Of a stretch of DNA of 38,351 bases, positions 25,801-37,800 are shown piece after piece; within the stretch, counting starts at the first letter, position 1; every line of letters begins with the position of its first letter. The stretch is from Candidatus Omnitrophota bacterium (lineage in GTDB: Bacteria > Omnitrophota > Gorgyraeia > Gygaellales > Profunditerraquicolaceae). The translations under genes and the position numbers were made by a program. A model generated the notes under the pieces. That model ran no database searches. It saw only the letters and a list, made by a program, of their open reading frames with translations, and was not told where the DNA came from. The stretch is from the NCBI GenBank assembly GCA_029561735.1, contig JAKQWZ010000022.1, forward strand, positions 1 through 38,351, given 5' to 3'.

Positions 25801-28800
25801 AAACGAGTATTTAGTTCATATTCTTCGCTAACAGGGACTGGCTGAATGCGCAACCCTCCGCCAAAGCCGGCCATAAATACGGCGAACTGATAGCCTACTA
25901 AAATAATCGCCAGAAATGCGATAATCATCGCCGCTAAAGTAATATAATTTTTGGTTTCCTGAACCCGGGCGAAATTATTATATCTGGCATTACGCCTTTC
26001 CATAATATTCTGCCAGACTTTATGGCGTAATTCAGCTTCTCTGCGCTCTGCTTCGGTCATATTCATACCCAAGCCTGAATACGCTTGTCGCCTGAATAAG
26101 GTCCTGAACTCCATCAAATTACTGCGGTAGGCATACGGGTCATCATAGAATAAGCCGCAGATAAAATGTATCAACGGTAGAAATTTTATATACCCGGAGA
26201 ATTTTGACGATTTATTAAAGGCGCAGGAAATCCAGAAAATTGCCCGCGGCCAGTCAGCTTTTAAATATTGGAATGCGGTCTGTTGTTCGCTAAGGAGTGC
26301 CTGCCCGCGCGGCTCGCTGATTGCCATTGGCGACGCTAATAACAGAAACATACTGGAATTGCCGCCGCGGCTGTAAGATTTACCGATTACATCCAAAACC
26401 GTAAACGCCAGATATAACAGTTTACATCCGGCAAAAGCAAAATATGCCAAAGCCAAATAAGCCAAAAATATATGCGCGCCAAGCAAGGCTAATTTGAACA
26501 AGCCAACGCCTATGGCGATAAAAGTAAATCCAACTAAAATTAGTTCCAGCGGGGTAATTTCTTGAGAAGAGATTTTTCTGGCGCCGGCGCGGCGGATATT
26601 TCTGCCGGCCATTGAAAGGGCCAGGATGGCAGCGAGAGAAATAAATACAGCGGTCACTAAGTCAGCGAAACTCAAATTCGCCAGCCACTGCGGCGGGGCG
26701 AGGTTGCCAATGCCGTGGAATTTATCCAGCATTAAGCTATGCGGAATTAAGGCTAGGCCTAACAGGGATGAGCTGCTATTAGCGGCGTTGATTAACTTAT
26801 CCCTTTCTTGGGTAACTAGATCAATAAATGCCTGCGGGAACCTTGAATTGCGCAATGTCCTCATAAATGATTGCGATTTTTCTTCAGGAGTAAATATGCC
26901 TTTGGTTAACGTGCTGGGGCTGACGGTTTTATTAACAATAAGCGGCAAAGTAGTATCTTCTTCGGCTAACCGGTCGGCAACACAGCTGTCCTGGGTAGTA
27001 ATTACTGTCAGGCAATTGGGTTTAGAGCTCAATGTCAGGGCGCAGCCGATCTGGGCGCTGTCAGTATCAGCCCAAAACGCGCCTCTAAACGGCTCATCAA
27101 GCAAATAAATCTTCGGGGCTTGCGTTTCCTGTTCAACTACTGCCAATAAATTAGAATAAGTTTCGCCGGTATTGCGCAATAAACTCATGCTTGAGTAAGG
27201 ATCGTCTTCTTCAGCGATTTCTAAGAATACTTCTGCCGGAGTCCACTCCATTTCCTGCGCCGGTACCGGCCCGCCTAGGCTGGGGGCCAAATTAAAATAA
27301 CCAATGGCTCTAAGCGTGCTGGATTTTCCGTCTTCATAGGCACCGGTAAGCGGTACGGTATTTTTTCCGCTGTCTCCTCCTAACTCAATGCTAAAAGGCA
27401 TAGGTATAAATTCGTCTTTCTTCCCCTCCCATTCATCCCATTTGCTTGTTTCCGGGCGCAGATTTAACGGCCTACCCCCAATTATTTTCAGGCAAGGCTT
27501 GCCATCTTTTCTTAATTTCGGCATTACCCAGCCTTCATCCATAGTCATTTCCGCCAAGGACAGATAAATATCCAGCATCACCATTGCCTGCAACATTAAT
27601 TTTAGCGGCTGTTGATTTTGCTGATACGCCTCAAGCGCAGTAACCAGATCTTTTCCTTCGGCAATTTTTAAGCCGCCGTTAATTATATTACCCAATTCTC
27701 TTAAACGCGAAGATTTCATCCCCTGCAGTAGCGGCGCGATATTAGCGGCAACATCCAGAGTTACTTCCCAGCTGGCGCGGATAAACTCTTCCCAGCCCTG
27801 CGGGTAAACTTCTCTTACCCCTCGCCAATCTTGATAAAAAAGCGCTAAAGCCTCATCAAAAGCCGAAAGCTCATTGGCTTCTTCCGTGAGTTCTTTTCTC
27901 TTTTCTTCTGTAAGTTGTTCATTGAAGAATTGCGCGCTCAAGGAACGCCGGTATATATCCATTTGATAGGGATTAGCGTCCATATCCCGGTCAAATTGAA
28001 GGGCCATTAAATGCGGCAAATGCAAGGCTGACACAGGGCCGGATGCGCGATAATCCTCCATCATTTTATGCTCCATGGCTCTGAGCTGGTGCATCTTTGG
28101 ATCAAGAACTAAACGCATCAACTGGCTATACAATAGGAAATAAGTATTGCCGGAAAAATTACCTGCTGTAACCGCCGCATTAATTTCTGTAAAGGCTTTC
28201 TGCATTGCGTTAAAAGGATTGTATTTTCCTGATTTCGGGCAGATTTCGCTTCCTTTATCCGAACAGTCCCTGCAGATATTATGCCGGCGGCTGTTAATCT
28301 CGTTACGCGCCTCTCTTAAGCAAACTAAGAACAAATCTTTCAGCGGATTTAACCGACGCGCCGATTTTGCCAGTTCCGTTACCGCATCAAGCCTTGACTT
28401 AACTTCAGGAACGCTTGATACCGGATAAGCTAATTCTAAGCCTATTATTTTTTCGGCTTCTCTGGTTATCGGCCAGAAAGGAAACGCGTAACCCCAGTCA
28501 GTAACAAATTTTGTTTTTTCGCCGTCCGGCGCCTGCCAACGCCTTAAAACTGACTGTTTTATTTCTTCTCTGCGCATAGACATAAACATTCCCATAAATG
28601 AGCCTAAACGGTAAACATCGCCTAAAGCGCGGATTAATCTCTGCCGTGCAGAAAGCCGCGGTGAAGGCAGATCACTGCGAACGCCGTCAGATACTTTTCT
28701 TTTCTTTAATAAATTAATTGTTATCGGCAGGGCTAATAATAATAGTGCGGCTAAGCCTAGAATAATTAAAGGGTTAAGCGAATCCGGCGGGGCGATGTTG

Positions 28801-31800
28801 CCAATGCCGTGGGATTTATCCAACATCATACCCAGGCCAATAAATGCTCCCAGATTAATTGTATGACTTGCCCCGTTCTTCTTGGGAGAAAAATAGCCTC
28901 TCCCTAAAATATTCACATCCCGGCCGGTTAAATGCGCGGCTATGCAACATAAATCATCCGAGGGGATCACGCCCGTGCCTTCGGGTTCTAAAAATCCGGT
29001 GGATTCAGTGTTAAGCACGGTGCGCAACTGAGGAGTGCCGATATATTTATCCAACTTAGCAGGATCTATAGGATGATGTCCGTAATTTTTCTTTCTCTCT
29101 CTTCTTTCTCTGGAGGCACAAATCAAGAGGTCGATCCAGCGATAGCGTAAAAGGGCTAATTGCCGGGCCAGAGAATAAACTTCATCTACTGAAACAGGAT
29201 TGCCATTAGTCGGAGTTAATAAAAACAACCTTGCGTATTTTTCGCCTTTATCCGGGCCAAAAGTAGTTAATAAATATTTCTTAAAATTACCGGGAAATGC
29301 AGCGCGGTCAAAACTGGAGGCCTGAGCACTTGGTTGTTGTTCTTTTTCTGGCTTCCTGCCGGTTCGCTTTCTCCTATCCTTCTCCTTACGGACTTCCAAT
29401 ATCATAGCTTTAGGCTCAAATGCTGCCTGTGGCTTTTGGGTTTTTTCTCGGGCCAAATTCACTAGATTCCTTTCTGCAGCTTCAATAGCTCCCTTGACTT
29501 TCCCTGTGAAAGGATCCTGTAAAAATAAAGTTTTTTGTCTTTCCTGTAAATATTGTATTGTTGCTTGCAGCTCTGCCGCATTTCTGGATGCATACGCTGT
29601 GGCAATCTGCAACATCTCATCTACGGCCTCGGCTATTTGAAGCGGGCATCCTTGTTCAGCGGCAACGGAAAATCTCTGCACCTGCTCCAAAACCCCTTTC
29701 CAATTGTTGTTATCAAAACGCCTCTTTACCTCTATTTGCGCCAAAAGGATTGCCTTGGCCTGCTCAAAAGAATATGTTTGGCCTTGCTGCAAACTCTCTA
29801 ACAACCCAGCGCAATATTGCTGCGTCAGGCTGGTTAGCTGGCTCTGTTGAGTACTCACCGGTATTCCGATATAAGACGAAACCTGGTTTAACTTCTCGGC
29901 TAATTCAATCTGGCCCAAGTCAAAAAGCATTTCAGTTAGTTTTACAAATATTGCATGTGGGAATAAATGCGGGTTATTCGGAGAAGCCACCAGCCTAAAA
30001 GGCAATTCTACAAATTCTATCATTTTATTAATAATTTCTAATACTGCTTCAGGATGGCGGAAAATATTACCATAATAGTAGCCATTTATTAACTGCAAAA
30101 ATATACAGTTTGAGACAAATCTAACGGCGACTGATTGGTCACCCTTATTATCTACCCGCTGGTTCTGCCGAATTACCTGGTGCACTTCATCCAGCAGCGT
30201 TTGAGGCCCCTGATCTTTAGCCCAAAAATAACCGTAAGTATCGTAATTTAAATCAACTAACTTGGCCAAACAATAAGCATAGATATTTAATAATGCCGAG
30301 CGTAAATCTTCCGGATAATCTTGTACCCTGGACCCACGCAAAAATTCCAGCGCATCTTCAATTGCTCCGAATTTGGCTAAATCTCTAATCCTAAATAACT
30401 CCATACTTTTTAGGCTTACAGGCATAAGTAAAAAATCGCAACTATACGGCTCAATATTGCTTCTAATAGCCGCTAAACGCTCAAAACAAGCATCATACTC
30501 TTCGTCAGTTATTCGGCTAGGATCATCGCTAATTATCTGGGTCAGGTCTTTATTTACGCAGGTCAATAAGATAAAACCGCTGGTAAAGAAAAGCTTGGGA
30601 TATTTTTCCGGATCGAAACTGGCAAAGGCATGCTCGGCAAGAGGAATAGCTTCTCTGTATTGTTTATCTCCGGCTAATTTAGCACATTCAGCAAAGACCA
30701 GTATCGCATCCCTAATCTCAGGATACTTGAAACCAGCTAAGGCTTCTTTGGTGATAGCTTTACCGGCTGCAGCAAAACAATATGTGGCCAACTCAGCTAC
30801 TAAATTCGCGTCAAAGTTGTGTTCAGCTATAACTTTACCTAATTTTTCACCCAGTGACCTGGATCCAGATTCAACCTTAGTCTTACCTCGGCCGGCAATC
30901 AACGGCATATTACTCTGCCGGCTAGCGGTATCCATCATCATCTGTCCTTTTCTTACTTCAGCAGCTTTTTCTCTTAATTCTTCGGTAACACAGGCCTTAA
31001 TTATAGCTGCAGCTTGAGGGCTGTACAAATCCCGCACCTGATCTAAACTCTTTGCCACAGAGCTACCTACATGCGCCCGGTTATAAGTTATCTCCATCTT
31101 AGGGGGTTTAGCCAAGAAAAGCAGAATAACCAATATACCAAGGATAATAGAATTAAATAAATTGGATAGCCAATCCGGCGGGGCGAGATTCCCTAGGCCA
31201 CAGAATTTATCAATCATCAAGCCAAAACCAATAAAACCACCTAAGCTCCATCTGGGCCATCCTTGTTTAATCATCTCAATCGAAGTAGGCATAAATCCGT
31301 CAGGGCTGTCAAAGAGGAACGCCAGTTGCGGAATGCCTAATTTTCCGTTGGCAAAATATTTTTCCATCACAATAGCATCTTCAGGATAGCCGTTCGGCCC
31401 TAATTGAGCGAAGAAATCAGCGATATTTTTCTGCAGATCAAAAATCTCACTTTCCCATGCCCGGCGGACAGTGTATAAAAATGCTTCTGTATCTTTATGC
31501 ATCAACTGCCTCATTTTGCTGAAATCGCGCGATTCGATTGATTTAAAGATTACCTGCGACCTATCCCAAATAGAAATGGCCTTTAAATTATTATCCCAAG
31601 CCGCGCGAGATTCTTCACCCAGCTGGGCCAGCAGAGTTTCAACATAAGGAGCGACATACTCTTCAATAAATTTAGGCGTGCATAGGCGGCAATCAGCGCC
31701 TACTTCTCTGCTTAAACCGTCAACTCGTGTCTGCACATCCACGCCAGGAGTAATATAGGTAGCTGAGACATCAGCAATCCAAAGCAGGCGGCTGGCAACA

Positions 31801-34800
31801 GCTAAGTCATTCAGCCACTCAGGCAAAGCCATTTGCGCTGAAGCTTGGATTATTTCCTCCTGGCTTAGAGCTATCGGGTCAGGCCGCGGCGAGCCTAATT
31901 TGAATACCAAAATCTTTACCCAGAGATACATTAATTCCTTCATCAGCTCTTTTTCTATACCTAAAACTTGAGCTAAATCAATAAGCTCGTTTTCAAAAGT
32001 TTTCCAGGTTTGCTCAAAATCCGCGCCAACAGCCAAAGCAGCTGAGCCGGCAACTCTTACCGGATAATCGTGCAAAAGCGCACCTGCTGTAACTAATGCG
32101 CATAGACGGGCGTCTAAGCCCTGCTTCTTGGTAGCTTCTGCCACTATGGCTGCTACTTCCTGAGAATGCTCAAGGCAGTGATAGCAATCTTTTAATTCAT
32201 TCCAGATTTCCTGAGCGCTAACCGCCCTATAAAGCGAATCAAGGGCAGTTACGATACCCGCGGCTTCTGCTTTTGCCGGCATCCTTAATAAAACGCCCTG
32301 CTGCTCTAACTTGGCAAATACCTCATCGGCAAGAGTAAGGCAATATTCGTCAGTACTCCACTCGCAAAACACATCACGCCAATTGTCGCCGAATTTATAA
32401 TAAAGCCCTCTGACTACTCCGGATAATATGGCTATAACCTGATCCAAAGCCGAAGGGCTTTCAAAATCCGGATACTTCTGGGCTAAAAATAAAAGCTGCG
32501 CCTGCTCAGGGTCAAGGCTATTGACAATAAAGCAGCCGCCGTTCTGGTCAAAAGCAAGCGGATAGAATTTCATTTCTACCGGCTCCTCAATATCCATCCG
32601 CGGGCAGGGGAGAACATTGGCCGCAGCACAAATAGAATTTAACAGGCCTAGATCAAGATCCACTCCCTGAGGGATAGAATCAACTGATTTGGTTAAGAAT
32701 TCACGCACCTGGGCTTCAAGAGTTTCGTGTAACCCGGGCTCAGAATAAATCCTTGTAGAAAACTCATACTGGTCAAAAAGATGCTCAAAAAAGGCCTGCG
32801 GGCTGACTCCATAAGCGCGCATCTTCTCTGAAATAACCACACAGGGAAACGGGCTTTGCGCGTCTTTGCGCATATTTATATCGCCGGCGCTAGAGACAAA
32901 TACAGGCATACTTTTTTCTTCCTCATCATAACTTATCACCTTTATAGCAGTGGTATGCTCCAGCCAACGCAGTAGCTCTTTTTCGGTAAAATTCATTCCG
33001 TCTGCTCTTCCGTTCCAAGCAAGCCTCATGCCTTCACCCGTATCGTAAAGATTGATTTCGCAGATACCTTCTACAAATTCATAAGCAGTCATCATGATCG
33101 GAAACCCATTACTATCCCTGAAGCCAACGCCGCCGAGCGGCTTGCTGAAACAATTAGGGTTTTTCTCATAATCCGTCTGCATATATTCAAATTCTGCTTC
33201 CATAAATCTTGCCATTCTTTCATGCGCAAATCGCAATAAATCCAGCGCAAAGCTCTTTATCTCTTTGTTTTTGAGCATTACGTCCGTGCGGAAGATTATC
33301 GCAACAGAGCCTTCCTGAATATAATCAACCCGGATACTATCTATTTCGCTAAAATCTATTTCTCTGCCAAATAGGTTTCTTAAAACAACCGGTAGAAAAC
33401 AATATTCTGCGCGGTTAAATATACCTTTAATAATGGCTGCGGCGGTTTTAGGGCCGATTTGGACCATCTTTTCTCTAAGCGGCACATGCTCATCCCAGCC
33501 ATCTTTATTCTCAAATGGGCAAATAATATTAAGCTCTTCTTTGCTGGGAAGGGGTTTACCGTTATCAGGCAAAAGCTGCATTTTAATGTTAGTAAATAGA
33601 TTGTTATAGAGAATATGCACAGCCAGCGAAGAAGCAAAACAAAGCGCTAATATATGCGGGGTATGAGGAATGAATATTATTGGGATAAAGAATGCAATAG
33701 TAATTACAGCTGCTGCGATTACGCGCCTGAGGAAATCCTTACTTCCGTGCAATGCTGCATACAAAGGAACGCTGATAAATAATGCGGTAATACAGGAAAT
33801 ATACGCTGCCGGAGGCCCATGAATACCGCAGGAATCCAGCGACTTTAATAATAACGGGGTGAATTGAGAGAACAAGAATAGCCTGAATACCGCCTCTTCC
33901 CAGAGGGGAGCAATAAAATTATTATAAACACTACGTAATTTAGGATTTCTAATACTTGCGGAGAATAAAGCCATCGGCGCTGACGATTCTGTTTTAGCCG
34001 GAGCTGGATAATTTACAGATTTAAATAATATCACTCTTATATCCAGGCCATCCCGATTCCTATTCTTGATCTGTCGCTCTAAATCTCTTTTAACCATACC
34101 ATCGGATAATTCCGGAAAACCCTTTAAGAGAACAACTAAAGGCAGATGCTTTTCATCTGCAGCTGCCTGAGCAATCAAGCGGTCAGCCAAAGCCCCTACG
34201 CCGATAGTCAGAGCGTTCATAGCTTCGTGATGGCGGGCTTTCCAATCCATCATTTTCCAAGGCATATCCACCAGCGCCTCTTTAGCCGACTTTAATATAG
34301 AAGCGTCTGTATCTGTTTCGCGGGCATGATAATAATTCTTTGCTAACCCTAAATCTTGCAAAGTAACAGAAGTATATTTGACTCTGGCAGCCAAAGCGCC
34401 GCTATTTGAATGAAACCAAATATAATAATTATACAAATAATGCAGCAATAAGTTTAAGGGCAAGAGCGGCGAAAGGATGCTGTTAAGCAAGCCCGGCAAA
34501 AGCAACAATTTACAGCGCTGGCCAAACTCTATTTTAAATATGGATTTTATAGCGATATTCGGATGCCTGCTGGAGTGATTAAAATTAATTATGTAAACAT
34601 CTTTATGAATTCCAAAGAAATATATAAACGCGGCAAGGCTCGCGACAAATGCAGACAGCCAAGCCGGCTGTGCCAGCGCAAAAAAGGCAACAGCAAAAAC
34701 AACAGCATAGGTTACGAATCTTAATGACTCTTCTATCCAGATTCCCGTCCCAAGAGAATATTTTCTTAAGTTTGACACGCTGTGCTGACTATTCCTACTG

Positions 34801-37800
34801 AATATTTTTCTTAAAGCCGGGGACATCGCTGGAATGCCTGAAACCTGCTGGCTGCGCGGGATAAGGTAGGTGCGCGGGGCAGTGCTTTCAAAAGAAATAT
34901 TAGCATCCGCGGCTTCCGGGCCAAATACGATATTGCCTTCACTCCATAACCTATAGAAAATCGCTTCGCCTATTCCGGCAACATCTGCTAAATTCTTCCA
35001 GTCGGCTATAGGATTACCCATCTGACGCCAGCGGTATTCAACTATTTTCCTGGCTGCATCATGACGGCCCCGGCGCAAAGCATCTTCTTCACTCTTAGTT
35101 TTAAATATTATCGCGCGAAGAACAGCTTCAGGCGCAGCATTCAAATCTATTTTATAGCTTTTTTCTTTGACTAATCTAATAAACCCTTGAATATTACCCT
35201 TATATTTCAATATTTCCGCCTTCCATTCATGTTCCATAGGAGATAAAAGCGGATCAGCGCTGGTAATTTCTTCTCTTGCGCCGTAAATGTCTATCTGGGT
35301 TTGCCCGGGATTTTCGTGCTTGATGCGCGACTTTCTTCTATGATAAGCGCGTTTTGGTTTTGAAGGCTCAACAACCTGCTGCTGCAACTGGAAATCCTCT
35401 CCCGGCACAGGCCAGGGGAAAATCACTTCATTAAGAATTCTTGCAATAATCGGCCTGATTTTTTGCAGAATAGTCTTATATTTTACGCGGAGCGTTTTAT
35501 TATCTTCTGCTTTTTTAATAATTTCTTGGGCGCTTAAAGGCTTGCCATGGACATTTTTAACGCCAATAAGCTGTTCTGCTATCAGGCGCCTGACAGTATC
35601 CTCTTTGCCAAAACGATAACCCAATGCCAATAACCGGCTGATCAGATGAAACGGATTGGGTTCTTCCATCAGCGTTGCGCTATAGCCTCTGCGTTCTCCT
35701 AAAATATGCCCGGGAATTTCAAACAAACAAAGCGCCGCCAATACTATTATTACTGCCGGCAAACAAAATTCTTTAGCTAACAAAAGTGTTCCAAGAATAA
35801 TAATCGCGCCTTTAATATTATCGTCTTGGGGTATCCCTCTAAAAATCCAATCTTCCATACGCTTGCCGAATAGCTTAAAAATAACAGTCAAAATGATAAG
35901 TGCAACAAAAACAGATAGAACATACGGGGCTATTTCAGAGCAAAGGAATTGACTGGTTAATCGTTCAATCTGCCTTAGAAAGTTTTCAGCGAATATTAAA
36001 CATAAAGAAAGGAAGGAAAGCGTTTTCGTTTCCGGCCAAATAAAAACCCTTTGTAAGGACTTAAGAAAAGTATTTATTAATTGGCCCAGAAAACCATCTT
36101 TGTTTCTACTAATCGGAGGCCCCTGACTGAATTGTGGGGCCTCAGGAATATATAGTGGTGCTCTTCTGGCTGATGGCAGCTCTGATTTTTTGCTGGATGG
36201 AATTACTAAATTCGTAACTAAGTTTAAGCCACAAGCCGCTGGTTGTCCTGCCCTTGACTGTTCCGTCTTTTTCCACGAAAAACGCATATTCATAACACCA
36301 ATCCGGATACGACGCGCAAGCAAAAATACCTTTATCGCCAAACTGAATACTATGGATCTGAATATTTTGTAAGTTAGGCATGGCAGCACCTCCCTTTTAA
36401 TCATAGCAATAACAGCTCTGAAATCTTTGGCTATATTCTTCCAATTTATCGTCACCCCGTCTTTTTCTGTCCAGCCGGGGATAAACCTTAATGGATTAAA
36501 ACCACAGCCTAAATGAATAATATTTTCCTGCTTTTTTGAAGTTATAAGTTGTTGGATCAATCTTGTAGATATATCCACGCGCTCATCAAAGCTATCCACC
36601 TCGGCAAATTCATCCTTTGAATGCGCGTTCTGGCCGGTTAAACCCATCCCACAGAATACCGGAATGCTTTGGCCGTTCTTATTCGGCGTTGCCGCAATAA
36701 TATTTGAATCTGCTGCAGAAGCATGGAATATGCCCTCATTAAGAATACCGGCCTGCTCAAGCATTTGGCGGGCTAAAACATGTTCTTCCATTACCGGGCG
36801 GTGCGGCATATTAGGCTCTGCGCCTATTATAGCCGCAATAGAATTCCTTAGGGCCTCTTGCCTGTCGGCAAACCGGAAACGGTATTCACCGGATACCTGA
36901 AGAAGAACCGCATCATCTAATTCCTGCTCAATGCTTAATTTTTCATCGCATATTATTCCGGTAGCTGTTTCTTCAACAAAAGAAACAGTTAAGGCAGATA
37001 AAATGTCTTCCCTGATTGCCTCTTTTTCATCTATGCACAATGGATCCGCATAAACATCAATGACTGCCTGCGCATGTCCGGAAACACGGTTTACTTTTCC
37101 TCCGGCATTGATACTGCGTATATAGAATAACAGCTTGCCCTGATAATAGCCGGTAAAAAACTTAAGCCATCCGAGCTTACGCGCTAATTCAAGATTACAG
37201 TCCCCTATAGAAGAAAGTGTTTTGCTGCCGGCATGCCCTGAAGCGCTGAAAATATTCAGCGTGTATCTGCCGATAAAATCATAGCACTCAGGAGCTTTAC
37301 GGCGGTCAAAACCCGAGATTAAACCGGCATTTACCCTGTCGCCGGTATGGCTAGCCAAATCATCGCCTATATTATGATTATCAGAAAGTAACGACAAATT
37401 GCACACTATTCTTTCCAAATCATCCATAGAGCTAAATTCAGCATTAAAATGCCCGATGCCCTGACGGGAAAGGATTATCTCACCGTGATTATTAAATTCA
37501 AATACCAGCGCCATTTCTATCGGGTACTGCCTGCACAGCTGCTCAATAAGCACGCGGGAGTCTTTGGAGCCGGTTTCTTCGTCGCTATTTAATACGCCCA
37601 CAATATTGATATTCTTAATCAAGCCAGATTCATTTAGCCTTTTAATAACTTCCAGCATCACTGCCAGCCCGCCTTTCATATCCATAGCACCGGGGCCTAT
37701 GGCTCTACCTGCTTCAATAACCAAGGCGCGGTTGTCCTGCGCGCGGTCAAACACGGTGTCCATATGTCCGGATAATAAAATATACGGCTTATCCGGATTA

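Noticed and set aside
26626-27108. 160-codon plus-strand ORF
   Set aside because: Covers the MutS Walker B region and repeat R copy 3 on the opposite strand; the coding signal is clearly on the minus strand.
30373-31017. 214-codon plus-strand ORF
   Set aside because: Lies antisense to the helical region of the giant frame; product is Ser/Leu/Ile-rich with no motif or ribosome-binding site, typical of a shadow of an open minus frame.
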